A program made the position numbers and the translations under genes. From Megalobrama amblycephala (lineage: Eukaryota; Chordata; Actinopteri; Cypriniformes; Xenocyprididae), in assembly GCF_018812025.1 (NCBI RefSeq), contig NC_063045.1, positions 56,261,457 through 56,325,456 of the forward strand: a stretch of DNA of 64,000 nt, written 5' to 3'. Below are positions 45,210 through 58,249 of this stretch, piece by piece (within the stretch, counting starts at the first letter, position 1; every line of letters begins with the position of its first letter). The notes under the pieces are model-generated. The model was not told the DNA's origin. It ran no database searches and worked only from the letters and a program-made list of their open reading frames with translations.

Positions 45210-47484
45210 TCGACACCCTGAACATAAAGTTCATCACTGACCATATTCAGGAAGGTGTTCAGAACTGGACTATAAAATACACACACTAACAAACACTAAA
45301 AGAAAAGTTTTATTATTAAAAAGATGTAATGGCAAAAGGTTTTTATCGTTTAAATGTAAAAACTGCTATATGCAAAAGGTTGACATACTCAATGTCCTAT
45401 ACAAAACACTGTTATTTTAGTATTATTGAGATATTAGTTTTATGTTATTATTTTTCTGTTTTAAATTTAATTTTATTTAAAGTTTTAGTAACTTTGTGTG
45501 ATTTTTGCCATTTTATTAGTTGTTGTTTTTAATGTTTATTTAGTTTAAACTGAAGTTTATTTCAGCTAATTTAAGTTTTTGTTTTTATTTATTATATTTC
45601 AAGTCACAAATGTTTTTATGGTTTTCTTTTTGGTTAAATACACTGAAAAAAAATGTGGTGTAGGATTTACTTTTAAACAATTTTCATTTAGAAATTACTA
45701 GTAAATTTCACAAATAATTAAAAAGAAACTGATTCAAACATGAAATTTTGAAGTTCAAAAATTGAAATAGTATTTTCATGTAAAACATAGCCTACTCCAG
45801 TAATCTGTATATCATTTACAACTAAATAAATGTTTAATCGTGCTATGAATTTAAAATTGGAGTTTTGTGTGCATGGCTTTTAACCCATGTCTGCTAACTT
45901 TGAGGCTAAAGTGTAAAGGAAATTTTAACAGATAAATTCACTTAAAATTTACATACTTTCTCTTTCAAGGAAACATATATTCACTACTCTTGTTTGCATG
46001 GGTGTATGAATTTTTGTCCAATCAAATGCTTTCTAGTTTAAAAAAATCCCTCTCCACACATTTCTTTATTAGTTCCACTCCAACCTCCTGTTTCAATATG
46101 AAATAAATTAGTTTGAACTAGAACTTTTGATAAAGTTGGGCAGCTGGAGTCCTCAGTGAGTTCACTGAGTTTAGTGAGTTTCAGTGAGTTTATGAGGTAA
46201 ATAATTTTGAGCTGAGGTGGTGTATGAAAACACAGCCTTAAAGTTTTTACCATATGGGAGGAAACACTTCATGAAACATTGTCAAAACAACAACACTTAA
46301 TATTCCCCTTAATGCCAACTCCACCTGAATCAGAAGTCTCATGAGTTTTGTTACTAGGCAACAACTCAAGCACACAAAAAACATTATCCTACTCTTTCAA
46401 AAACATACTGCAGTGGTACCATGGGATCAGATGATAATACTATGGTACTTTGATATTTACACTAACGTTCATACGTTTGGGGTCAGTAAGATTAAATTTT
46501 TTTTAAAGAACTTGATACTTCTATTCAGCAAGGTTACATTAAATTGATCAAAATTTACAAAAACTTTTTTGAACTTTCTATTCCCGAAATCTATAAATCA
46601 GTTTCCTCAAAAATATTAAGCAGCACAACTGTTTTCAACAATGATCATAATAAGAAGAAATGTTTCTTGAGCAGCAAACCAGCATATTATTATATCTGAA
46701 GGATCATGTGACACTGAAGACTGGAGTAATGATGCTGAAAATGTAGAATAATAATAAATAATTTGAAAGGAACTCACATCAATTTGTAATGACACACAAC
46801 CCTGAATTCATGAGATATAGATTAAGAGAGGAATATTAATATCTGAATAATATTTTAAGAATATTCAGTTATTCAAAATGTAGTGATTTTTAACAAACTG
46901 GTGAAAAAAAAAAAACCCATATTGACTTTACCATTAATCTGAATATTAATGGAGATGTGTCCACAGCAGTATCTTTGATTGATCTTGCTAATATTTAATT
47001 GTCAGTAGAATTGCAATGCTCTATGCAACAAACGTTTATTCACTCGGTTACTTCCGACACCATCGCACCAGTACACTCAATAAGATCAAGTAAAGCAAAG
47101 CACTTAAAAATAAAAACAAAGACAAGAAATTGGCTGAACACTCCCTCCCTCTACATCAGCATTAACACCTCCTTTTCCTGACTGCTCATTTCAGTCTAAT
47201 CCTGTTCATCACTTCCAAGATGAGACGGGCTCCCAGGGAACTGCAAATCGATAGAAGTGTTCTCGGGAGTCCAAAGATTAATGCGGGAATCACGTGCTCT
47301 GGGAAGATGGTTAAGTAGAACAGACTCCCCACGGGAAATCACTCAGATCTTAATTAGCTGTTAATGTGGTGGAGCCTGACATGGGCCACGCTGAGAGAGG
47401 AGTGACGCGCTTGGACGAAGCCGTAACAAACCTAAATAAATATCATGTCAATGGACCCACTGCTAAGAAGCTAGCACATTTGTT
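45210..47484. other. no gene seen; includes one MITE copy
   Basis: AT-rich intergenic sequence. A copy of the GATCATGTGACACTGAAG family lies at about 46463-46745. The GC-richer, unique stretch 47190-47450 includes TAATTAGCTGTTAAT, a homeodomain-type motif; a regulatory role is only conjecture. Confidence 0.5.
46463..46745 (+). mobile_element. interspersed MITE copy (GATCATGTGACACTGAAG family)
   Basis: Starts ACGTTCATACGTTTGGGGTC and includes GCAGCACAACTGTTTTCAAC and GATCATGTGACACTGAAG; truncated on the right. Confidence 0.7.
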
Positions 47485-47488
47485 TTAA

Positions 47489-48008
47489 AGAAATAATTCA
47501 TCCAAACTGGCCCTCCATTGACAGTCTACGCAACTACCTCTTTGATGGTTCAAGAAGTTCATAAAGGGACTGTAAAACTAATTCATTTGTATTGAGTGGT
47601 TTAGTACAATTTTTTTGAAGAGACACAATCGCTTTTAATTTAAACGTGTTGTGTAACACAAGAATGAACCTCACTGGTTCTTGCGGAAGCTCAAACATGC
47701 TGCATAAACACAAGAATGAACCTCATTGGTTCTTGTGGAAGCTCAAACATGCTGAGTAACACACAAAAATGAACCTCGTTGGTTCTTGAGGAAGTTTAAT
47801 TGTGCTGCGCAACACGAGAATGAACCTCACTGGTTGAAGCGTCAAAGTGTCAGTTGTGTAGCTGTCAATGGAGGGACAGAAAGCTCTCCGATTTCATCAC
47901 GAAGATCTTCATTTTTGTTCCAAAGATGAATGAAAGTCTCACGGGTTTGGAACAACATGAGGGCGAGTAATTAATGACAGAATTTTCATTTTTGGGTGAA
48001 CTAACCCT
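47489..48008. mobile_element. TTAA-flanked MITE with an internal tandem repeat, 520 bp
   Basis: Left end AGAAATAATTCATCCAAA, right end TTTGGGTGAACTAACCCT, with TTAA at 47485-47488 and 48009-48012. Inside, at about 47650-47845, a unit of roughly 58 bp with ACACAAGAATGAACCTC and GGTTCTTG is repeated about 3.5 times. Confidence 0.75.
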
Positions 48009-49052
48009 TTAATGTATGCTTCAAAATCATAATTTTATTTTATTTTATTAAGAATTTATTGAATCATTTGTGTCATTGGTTTGGCACTCTTGCATTGTCA
48101 AATAGGAATAGGTTGAATAACTTTGTCAGGGCGGAAGGAGAGGTAATAGGGGTAAATCAATTGACATTTATCATAGACAGGTTTCAAGTAAGGCACATTC
48201 AATTTTAAGGAAATTAGATAATCAATTATATAAATAATTCCATTCCATGCCTTCTGGGTATCATTTGAGGGTGCCAGGTGGAACAACAAAACGATTTAAG
48301 GTTTCTTTTGTATCAGTGGCTGTTGGCTTTTTGAATTCTTCATAGGTATATTACATTGATTATGAACTCATTTTATTTATGTGACGTGCATTAAGAATTA
48401 TGTATTATCTGTATGTCTGTTATCCTGTTGCAAAACTAGTTTCCCCTAAGGGGGGCAATAAAAAGTAAACAAAAAAACTTTCAAAACAAGCAGCTTTTAG
48501 TCTGTCAATGTGGAGATTTCGTGTGACAAACCTGAACATGAATTTACTTGACACTCCTGATGGCACAGATTCCCATTTTAAATGACTAGATTTCACTTGT
48601 AAAATTTTGGTAAACAACAAAAAGCAATATTAAATTTTTTAGTAAGGAACAGATCAAAATGTAAGATAAGTAAAAAAAAAATTATCTTCACTGAGCCATA
48701 AGTCACTGAATCACTGAATCAGTGAGTTGAACTCGAAAACGGTGATCCATCAATAACTCATAATGGATTTGTGAACTGAATCAGTTGGTTAAACGAAAAG
48801 ACCCGAACTCACTCACAAATGGGAAGATTATTCACGAATCAGACATTGCTGTTTTAGGGGGTGTTTCTCTCCTCCTCAGCATTAAAGGCTAGAATGAGAC
48901 TGTCTAGTAAGTGCGCATGTCCACCCACACCCTAACCAAATCAATTACCCTATCGCTAAACATAACTTCACCCATTAGGTCCAATGGAGCTGGACTAGTT
49001 CAAGCCCCACCCATTAGGTCCAGAGAGAGGCTGTGCAGTGAGCACCACTTGG

Positions 49053-49554
49053 TAATGTTGTCAAAAGTACAGACTTCGATACCAATTCAGTACTGAAATT
49101 TGAAAAATGAGACAATACCAGCATTTCCCCCTAGCATTTTGAGTGCTGTTAAGTGGATTCGTAAATACCTCTGATTGGACATTGTGTTCACACACTCAAC
49201 AGACATGTCTGTGATTGGCTACAATGATTAACGCATGGGAGCGTTTGAAAGCACATGGAAGTGTTTGAAAGTGGGAGCATTTGAAAGCAGGTGTCTAAAC
49301 GCTCCTGTGAGTATCTGCGTAAGCGCTCTGTAAAGAGCATCAAAGATGTCTATTTACAACATGTTTTTAAAGCATTGATCATTGTAGCCAATCACAGACA
49401 TATCTGTTGAGCGCATGAACACAGTGGCCAATCAGAGTTGTTTAAGAATCCGCTCAACAGCACTCAAAACGCTAGGGGGAAAAGTCTGGTATCGTCACAT
49501 TTTTAAAATTTTAGTACCAACTTGGTACTGAAATCGGTACTTTTGACAACACTA
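49053..49554. mobile_element. hAT-like MITE, 502 bp, long inverted repeats
   Basis: Ends TAATGTTGTCAAAAGTAC and the inverse of TAGTGTTGTCAAAAGTAC. The inversion continues imperfectly through CCCCCTAGC and the GATTGGCTACAATGAT segments towards the centre. The flanks are not a clean duplication. Confidence 0.75.
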
Positions 49555-49559
49555 CCATT

Positions 49560-51780
49560 TATTTTTTCTCATTAACTCCCATTGGTTGTTTGTTGATGGT
49601 AAACAGTGTTTAATAAACACTCAACCTGAAAATTGTGGAAACAATCAAACTGAAATGGAACATGAATTTATTTCATTGGAAAAACTATTTGAATGTCTCA
49701 CCGAGGTCACATAATTATTGAAATCAGCTTTCAAGTAGAGTTATACATCAAAATCCCGACAAATATGCTTTGTCAAGTATACCGTTTCAGTCAAGGGTGA
49801 AAACTCTTCAATGTATCAGTTTCAGGTTATTTCAGGTTATTCAGGTACCAGATGAGTCACATTATTATACAAGCAGAACCAACATTTAACAGCTAATGCT
49901 GGTCGCCAATTGCATAAGCACACTTTTTTAATATTATCTTGATGTAAAGTTATTACCAAACAAGGCAGTTAAAGCAATGCTTTGTGATCATATGAGTCAC
50001 ACTCCCTGGATGCCTGTTTAGCACAGAGATTAATTAAATGAGAACCATTTCCCCCTCGTTGTGGATTCTTAATATGATATATACTGTAAAACTCTCAAGT
50101 GTGCTCATCTGCCTTAAAGCAACTGAATAATAGTTCATTTCTATGGCATTTTTATAGTATTTTGAGCCGTAAAACAGGGATTATGAGACATTTTAGTGGA
50201 TCCCCAAAACACATAAGTGAGATATCACTTTTGCTGGTACATACAACAGCCAGAAGGCCAACAACTAGTAAAATGACAGAATTTCTCTGAAAACTCATAA
50301 GTATGTACCTGTTATTATTAGATATTGTTGACACAATGAACTTTTGTGCATGAAAAATACTTTCAATGTCAAAATAACTTCTCCCAAGGCTGCTCATTTT
50401 CTTCGCACAGCCTCCACAACGTGAAACAGAAACAGGTGGACGTCTAGTTTTTAACACCTTGACTAAACATACTATCTAATGAGACATAATTGGCATTTTC
50501 TCCCACGCATGGCTTTCATTTTAGACTTCAGATGCATTTTTACTCTTTGTTTTTTCTTGCCTCGTACAGAAAGACATGTCTGAAGCTGGTGGCAAATGCG
50601 TCTCACTGCTAGAAACAAGTAAAAGGCTAATCGTGCTTAACTCCATCACGTTCATCCTCATATTAAGACAATTTATGAATTTCCATTTTTCAGCTAGAAA
50701 GCTTGAGTATCTCCCTCTCCAATTATCGCTCTATCAGAGCCAGCATGTAAACAGAAAGATGGAGGTGGATGAACTCCTTCTCAGCTCTCTGTGAAGATGT
50801 GTTGTGGTACGTTTAGTCTGTTTTAGCATTCACATCTGCTGCTGCTGACCACCACTCCATTTGGTATTTATTCATTTATTAGACATTTAATATTTAATAA
50901 CATCTGATGGCCCTTCAAGAGGATCATAAAATATAAATCAACAAATCATGTAGTTTGGTGGCCTGTCAAGAGAGCAAAACTTTGTGTGCCTTTCATTTTT
51001 CATAATTTGCAGCTTCTTATTGATCTTATTGATGTGGGTGCTAACCTCTAACCCACTCATATGGTTGTGTACCTTTCTTAGACTTATTAGTTTGGTGTTA
51101 CTAGCGATTAGTGCTAAGATTATTCCTGCTATGTCTGCCATAGGTGCTAAAACACTTTGTGATGAAAAACTTGCCAAAATAGCAATATCTCACTAAGACA
51201 CGACGAAGACTTGATGTGAAATAATAATTGCTTAATATTATGCAGGTCACAGTCTAACTGAGATGTTTAATATGGAGCAGATTACTGGTTCGCGGACAGG
51301 TGTTAACCTTAGCGGGTCGTCTCCGGTGTGAAAGGAGGCAGAGTTGAGACACCAGCGGTGTGCCACCTGAATACATGAATAAAAACGCAGCAAACATCAA
51401 GGCTGGTGTTTTTGAGGGAGTCAAACAGCAGTTCGCTAACCACATTGGGCTACACAGTGAATACACAATGTTGACGTGGGCAGATATGACATTGACAGAT
51501 GCCATACCGATTTAACGCAAAGGATTAGCCTGCAGTGTTGGGGAGTACCAACACTACTAAAATGAACTACATATTTATAGTTTCCACAACTATTTAGTTT
51601 CACCAACTACTACAGAGGTTCCCAAACCTGTCCTGAAGGTCCTCCAGCACTACACATTTTGTATGTCGCCCTTATCTGACACACCTACTTCAGGTCTTGC
51701 AGTCTCTAAAAAAAGTTATATTTTTGTACCAGTTTGTTGCGCTGCTATTATTGAGAAATTTAAAATAAAATAAAAAATCA
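49560..51780. other. no gene seen
   Basis: Intergenic. 50470-50860 is comparatively unique. At 51350-51515 the plus strand reads a short peptide-like stretch (VPPEYMNKNAANIK to TWADMTLTDAI) that I cannot assign; it may be an old element remnant. Confidence 0.4.
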
Positions 51781-51799
51781 ACTCTCTCTGATGTTCAGT

Positions 51800-53470
51800 A
51801 ACACTGGGAAGTGATTCATTCGAGTATATCTGTCAATTCACACTGTTCATGTAAATAAATGAATCACTGATCAAATGATTAATTGATTCATTTAAATCAC
51901 TGTCTCCTTAAAGAGTCTAATATTGACAATTACTGAAATGAGTTCAACACCTCTGTTCATCTGAGTCAGTTCATTCACGCTATTCATGCAAATAAATGAT
52001 TCACTGATCAATTGATTAATTGATTCACTTAAATCACTGTCTCCCTAATTAGTCAAATATTGACAATTCCTGAAATGTGTTTGTAACACAGTTCATATGT
52101 ACGGGAAGACGGAGGCGGGAACCGGCAAACGTTAAAACAATAATCTTTAATAAAATAAACAAATACAAAACGAAAGTAATGCCGGCAGATCCTCGCGGAC
52201 GTCTGCCGGCCACACAAACATAATAAAACATAAAATAAAGTCCAGGCCTGGTCCTCTCTCGTCCTTCACTGTCGTCGCTCCTCCTTTTATGCTTCCGGAG
52301 CTCCTCCGTGAGAGACTCAAGTCCAGTGCGCCTCCCAGGTGGAGCTCATTAACTCTCACGCCACCGGCCTTGCGCCGTTCCCTCACGGCTCTCGCCCGCC
52401 CTAGTCGCCACATACCCCCATCGCCCCTCGCAGGCCGGGGGGTACTCCTGAGACTGCGCTCTACTCCCCCCCGGGGCCTGTCTCAGTGGCCGCAGCACCT
52501 GGGGGTAAGGACAGACGAGATGAGAGAAAGGAGATGGAAGCAAGGGGAGCGACAGGACGAGAGAGGTGAGAGAGGAAAAAGAAAGAAAAAAACAATTCTG
52601 GGTCTGGTTCCCAGACACACTGCCGCTCGGTCCTCAGCCTGCCGAGAGGGTCTTCCTTGCGGTGCCATGTGATGGCACTGGACGCTCGGTGGATGGCCCG
52701 ATCCTCCACCGCCTCCTGGCAGCCGGCGATGGCTCCTCCGGTTGAGGGCAGCCGGCAGTGAGTCCGCCGTCCCCTGCTCCTCCCCTTCATGGTGGACGGT
52801 AGCAGGCTCCGGCCCATGGCAGACGACGGCACTCCTCCGCTCCCTCCAGGACGGCAGCCACCCCACCTCATCCCAGGAGCACGGCATCCGGGTCTCCGTC
52901 CCACCTTTCACAAGGCTCCAGTACCACCGCCTCGGGCAGCCTCTCGCGGTCTTCACTCCTGCGCTGCCTGAACTCCGCAGCACCGCGATCCCCCTCAGCA
53001 GTGAGGGCTCTTCGACAGCATGTCCCTCCTTCCTCCCGGGTTTCGGCACCAATGTTACACAGTTCGTATGTACGGGAAGAAGGAGGTGGGAACCGGCGAA
53101 CGTTAAAACAATAATCTTTAATAAAATAAACAAATATAAAACGAAAGTAATGCCAGCAGACCCTCGTGGACATCTGCCGGCCACACAAACATAATAAAAC
53201 ATAAAATAAAGTCCAGGCCTGGTCCTCTCTCGTCCTTCACTGTCGTTGCTCCTCCTTTTATGCTTCCGGAGCTCCTCCGTGAGAGACTCAAGGCCAGTGC
53301 GCCTCCCAGGTGGAGCTGATTAACTCTCGCGCCACCGGCCTCGCGCCGTTCCCTCACGGCTCTCGCCCGCCCTGGTTGCCACAGTGTTTTATACCTCTGT
53401 TCATCTGAATCAGTTCATTCACACTATTCATGCAAATAAATGATTCACTGATCAAATGATCCCCTCATTT
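51800..53470. repeat. tandem units of about 135 bp, split by an LTR element
   Basis: The words GTTCATCTGAxTCAGTTCAT and CAAATAAATGATTCACTGAT recur at about 51825-51945, 51950-52076 and, after the LTR element, 53390-53470. The array was present before the LTR element inserted. Confidence 0.7.
52082..53383 (-). mobile_element. TRIM-like non-autonomous LTR retrotransposon, 1302 bp
   Basis: Two direct repeats of 331 bp (52082-52412 and 53053-53383) differ at a few percent of sites. Each begins TGT and ends ACA, and the whole is flanked by GTGTT at 52077-52081 and 53384-53388. On the minus strand the primer-binding site TGGTGCCGAAACCCGGGA (53051-53034) follows the 5' LTR after one base. A purine-rich tract GAGGGGCGATGGGGGTA precedes the 3' LTR. 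The 640-bp GC-rich interior shows no gag or pol motifs. The open frames here are GC-driven shadows. A diverged piece of the same LTR is at 62920-62955 plus 63547-63625. Confidence 0.88.
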
Positions 53471-53689
53471 GAAGTCTCTTTTTCATCTTTATAATTAGTT
53501 GAATATCTGAAATTTGTGAAGTAATGAGTTAAAATACATCTGTTCCTCCCAACATGTCCTCGAACCAGTACACCCATATAGGTTGTTTGTCACTTCCCTG
53601 AAATACGACCCATAGGAGCGTTTACTAAAGTTGCGCCCCCATCGCAACAGGACACTTTCATTTTAATGCATTGTACCCTTTTATCTGTG

Positions 53690-53735
53690 TCATATTTTGG
53701 GTTTTGTGTGGCTCAGTTAGTAGAGCATTGCAATA
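53690..53735 (+). repeat. possible tRNA-derived SINE head fragment
   Basis: GTGGCTCAGTTAGTAGAGCA has the form of a tRNA D-arm/A-box, but the T-arm and the rest of a tRNA are missing, so it is not a tRNA gene. Confidence 0.35.
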
Positions 53736-54029
53736 TACAACAATTTGTAAAAATGAGATCATGCAGGTAGGTTTAGTGTTGGGGTAGGTGTAGTTAATAA
53801 AAAAAAATTAGTTTTGCTAAATGGAAATAGGACAAATGGTGGGTAAGGGACCGTGTAAAAAGTCCACACATTGCATTTAAATGAACACGCATTTTATTGG
53901 TAACGACAGTCATACATCATTTCATGACGACAGACGTAACATGACACTGTCATTATTTTTACGCCAGCTAGTCATGCGCCCTGCATGACTTTAAAACGTA
54001 AATATAGGTCATGAATGACCTATAGGGTC

Positions 54030-57000
54030 GTTCTTTGGAGGACTTTGGAGGACTGAAACATGACAAACCAGGGCCCAGATCAGGACGCAGACAAACTGGC
54101 TAAACCGACCGTCTGCTAGACGCCTCACGTCACAGAACTCAGATAATTCACAGCACATAGAAACTCTTTCACCTAGATATTATCACATAGAGACTGTGTC
54201 TGTACCTCGAACTAGTAAATACAAAAAACTTCCGAAACCTTTTAAGGGTAAAAATTTAATTGATGTTCAAAAAGTGAAAATCACAGATAAATCAGATAAA
54301 CAAATGATAAAGCTTGGGTTACTGAATATTAGATCTATTTCTTCAAAAGCACTTATTGTAAATGAAATTATCACAGACAATAAACTAGACTTGCTGTGTT
54401 TGACAGAAACCTGGTTAAAACCAGACGATTACATTATTTTAAATGAGCCTAGTCCTCAAGGTTATGACTATCGACACAATCCTCGACAGAAAGGCAAAGG
54501 GGGACGTGTTGCTGTAATTTATAGTAATATATTCAGAATCATTCAAAAGAATTTCAAATATAATTCCTTTGAAGTGATGGTGCTTTATGTAACATTATGT
54601 AAGTTGACATTTGTGCTGGCTACTGTATACAGGCCACCAGGGCACCATACTGACCTTATCAATGAATTTGCTGATTTTCTATCAGAGTTAGTACTGGCTG
54701 CGGATAAAGTCCTTGTTGTTGGTGATTTTAATATCCATGTAGATAATAATAAAGACGCATTTGGATTGGCATTTGCAGACATTTTAAACTCTATTGGAGT
54801 TAGACAACACGTGTCAGGACCCACTCATTGTCGTAATCATACCTTAGATCTAATACTGTCGCATGGAATTGATATTGATGCTGTTGAAATTCTACAGCAG
54901 AGCGATGATATATCAGATCATTATTTAGTCTCGTGTATAATACAGTTAGCCAAGGCTACAAAACCACCACCCAGCCATAAATATGGTAGAACCATCACTT
55001 CTACCACTAAAGATTGCTTTATAAATAATCTCCCCGAGCAGTTTCATCACCTTAGTATACCTGACAACTTAGAAGAACTCGATGCTGCAACAGAAACTAT
55101 TGGCTCTCTCTTTTCCAGCACATTAGATGCAGTCGCTCCTTTACGTCTAAAGAAGATTAAGGAAACTAATCCAACGCCGTGGTATGATGAGCACACTCGG
55201 GCTCTAAAACGAGCTGTGAGAAAAGCTGAACGTAGTTGGAAGAAAACAAAACTAGAAGTTTTTCGCCTTTCGTGGAAAGAAAAAATTACTGAGTACAGAA
55301 CGGCTATAAGAAATGCTAGATCTACTTATTTTTCAAATCTCTTAATAGAAAACAAACATAATCCTAGGTATTTATTTGACACAGTGGCTAAATTAACTAG
55401 AAACAGAGATTCAACTGCTGACGTTTCCAAAGAGCACAGCAGTAATGACTTTATGAACTTCTTTACTTGCAAGATTGACAATATTAGAGAGAAAATTATA
55501 AACATGCAACCGTCTACAGTTTCGCTTCAGACAGTGCACTGTAGTGTCCCTGAGGTAAAACTAGAATCATTCGCCGCTATAGGAGAGGAAGAATTATCTA
55601 AACTTATCAAATCATCAAAATCAACAACATGTATGTTAGACCCAATGTCGACTAAACTACTGAAAGAAATGCTTCCAGAGGTCGTAGGTCCACTTCTTGA
55701 TATAATTAATTCATCTTTAACACTAGGATACGTGCCAAAAACTTTTAAGCAGGCTATTATTAAACCTCTTATTAAAAAACCTCAACTAGATCCGAGAGAT
55801 TTAGTAAATTACAGGCCAATCTCGAATCTACCTTTTCTGTCAAAGATACTAGAAAAGGCAGTTTCAACACAACTGTGCTCCTTTTTAGAAAGAAATGGAA
55901 TCTGTGAGGATTTCCAGTCAGGATTTAGACCATACCATAGTACTGAGACTGCTCTCGTTAGAGTTACAAACGATCTACTCTTATCATCCGATCGTGGCTG
56001 TATTTCTCTATTAGTGTTATTAGATCTCAGTGCTGCTTTTGACACTATCGATCACAACATTCTTTTAAAAAGACTTGAAAACTATATTGGCATTAGTGGA
56101 ATTGCTTTGGCATGGTTCAAATCTTACTTATCTGACCGTTATCAGTCTGTAGTAGTTAATGAAGAGATGTCGTATCGATCACAAGTTTAATATGGAGTAC
56201 CACAAGGCTCAGTACTAGGACCGTTGCTTTTCACTCTGTACATGCTGCCCTTAGGAGAGATAATTAGGAAGCATGGTGTTAGTTTTCACTGCTACGCTGA
56301 CGATACTCAGCTCTATATTTCCTCGCGCCCTGACGAAACCTACAAATTCACAAAACTAACAGAATGCATAGCTGACATTAAAAACTGGATGACAAGAAAT
56401 TTCTTATTATTAAATTCAGAAAAAACTGATATCCTAATCTTTGGACCAAAAACGTCCTCACGAAAAAACCTTGAATACTCTCTAACACTTGACGGGTGCT
56501 CCATTAAATCTTCGTCCTCAGTTAGGAACCTGGGTGTGCTCTTTGATACCAATCTTTCATTTGAAAGTCATGTTTCTAATATCTGTAAAACCGCCTTCTT
56601 CCATCTAAAAAATATATCTAAATTACAACATATGCTCTCAATGACAAATGCGGAACAGTTGGTTCATGCATTCATGACCTCAAGACTAGATTACTGTAAC
56701 GCTCTACTGGGTGGTTGTTCTGCTCGACTTTTAAACAGACTACAGTTGGTCCAAAATGCGGCAGCTAGAGTTCTTACTAGAACCAGAAAGTATGACCATA
56801 TTAGCCCAGTTCTGTCAACATTACATTGGCTCCCTATTAAACATCGTATAGATTTTAAAATCTTGCTACTTACTTATAAAGCTCTAAATGGTTTAGCTCC
56901 CCAATATCTAAGCAAGCTCTTGGTGCATTATAGTCCTTCACGTCTATTGCGATCTCAGAATTCAGGCCAGTTGATAATACCCAGAATATCAAAATCAACT

Positions 57001-57811
57001 GAAGGCGGCAGATCCTTTTCCTATTTAGCACCTAAACTCTGGAACAATCTTCCTAGCATTGTTCGGGAAGCAGACACACTCTGTCAGTTTAAATCTAGAC
57101 TAAAAACACATCTCTTTGCTCTTGCATACACATAACACATTATCAATACATTAACATTTTTCAAATCCGTTAAAGGATTGTTACGCTGCAATAATTAGGT
57201 CGGCCGGAACCGAGAACATTTCCTATAACACTAGATATACCTGTACATCAGAATAAGAATGGCATCTACGCTAATATCTGTCTCTCTGCTTATCCTGAGG
57301 TTTGCCGGGTGCTGGATCCAGGCCGTATCCAGATCAGATGGAGAACCTGTGTCTGGACCTGACTACAACGTAGCCCAGGAGACAATGAGCCTACAGATCC
57401 AGTTCTGGCTGCATCTATAATTCAGATTTTTAATCTCCGTATCCGCTTACATATATTTATATATAATCTATTTTTAATCTCTATAATAAAAATGTATAAT
57501 TCAGATTTTGATCTCCATATCCATTTACATATATTATATATATCTTCCAAGGGGTTTTTTCCCTCCTAGGACTTTTTTCCCAGTGTTAGCATGCTGGGTT
57601 TTTCTCCTAGGGGTTTTTTTCCACCCCTGGGAGTCAGCCGACATTGGCTTAATGTAGCACCATCTTGTATATGTTACATATTACCACGCTTGCTTGTACA
57701 GCTTATTTTTAACCACTTCTCTTTTTTCTGTGCTTCTAATATGTAAAGCTGCTTTGAAACAATTACCAATTGTAAAAAGCGCTATATAAATAAATTTGAC
57801 ATGACATGACA
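54030..57811 (+). mobile_element. L2-like LINE, nearly full length
   Basis: Comprises a short 5' region, ORF2 and a 3' UTR ending AAAGCGCTATATAAATAAAT followed by TGACA repeats (about 57796-57811). Such short tandem tails, rather than poly(A), are typical of L2/CR1 elements. I see no ORF1. A tiny frame from ATG 54060 stops after 19 codons. The 5' boundary is uncertain. The same family gives 6134-7135 and 63626-64000. Confidence 0.8.
54064..57135 (+). pseudogene. L2-like LINE ORF2 (endonuclease + reverse transcriptase) with one premature stop
   Basis: One frame is open from 54064 to 57135 except for TAA at 56188-56190. The apurinic-type endonuclease shows [13 protein letters not shown], the catalytic Glu in [16 protein letters not shown] and the terminal SDHYLVS. 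The reverse transcriptase shows [42 protein letters not shown], then stop, [14 protein letters not shown] and the active-site YADD ([11 protein letters not shown]). It ends with the clade's C-terminal region ([29 protein letters not shown]). The stop replaces one residue just before YGVPQGS and would remove the YADD site. The in-frame position 54196 is GTG, not ATG; the first in-frame ATG lies in the [10 protein letters not shown] segment, so the true start is unclear. L2/CR1-type rather than L1 or RTE, by the RT motifs and tail. Confidence 0.88.
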
Positions 57812-58249
57812 GTCTCGTTCATCTGAATCAGTTCGTTCTGTTCATTGATTATGTACTATGTCCAACTGCCCTGCACATCTGGTTGGTGAGGTCTGAAAAC
57901 GCGCTCTGATGCCGGAAGTGATCTCTCACGCGTATACTTCAAGGAGTGCAAGAGATCACTTCCGCTTCGTGTCTTAGGACATCAATGTGTCGTCACGAGC
58001 CGCAGGGTTTAATTTGGATTTGTCTGTGCATGTTTTTCTGACTCTTATAGATGGAATTCCCATTGCCATGCATTATTTGACTGACAGACGGCAACGGTTG
58101 GAGTTAAAAATTATCATTTGTGTTCTACTGAAGAAACAAAGTCACCTATATCTAAGATGCCCTGGGGGTAAGCAGATAAACATCCAATTTTCATTTTTGG
58201 GTGAACTATCCCTTTAAGTCTGTGCCATCTTAATTAAATATTGAATAAT
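57812..58249. other. no gene; ends in a MITE terminus
   Basis: Contains the terminus TTTTTGGGTGAACTATCCCT at about 58195-58214 followed by TTAA-like sequence. The matching left end is not clear. Confidence 0.45.

Noticed and set aside
51254..51505. 83-codon minus-strand frame and the opposite plus-strand peptide
   Set aside because: No recognisable domain, no splice context; kept only as an unassigned note.
52289..53202. Several open frames of 79-239 codons on both strands
   Set aside because: Overlapping frames in all directions inside a GC-rich LTR element; no domain motifs, and they cross LTR borders.
53690..53735. tRNA gene
   Set aside because: Only a D-arm-like word; no anticodon arm or T-arm at the right distance.
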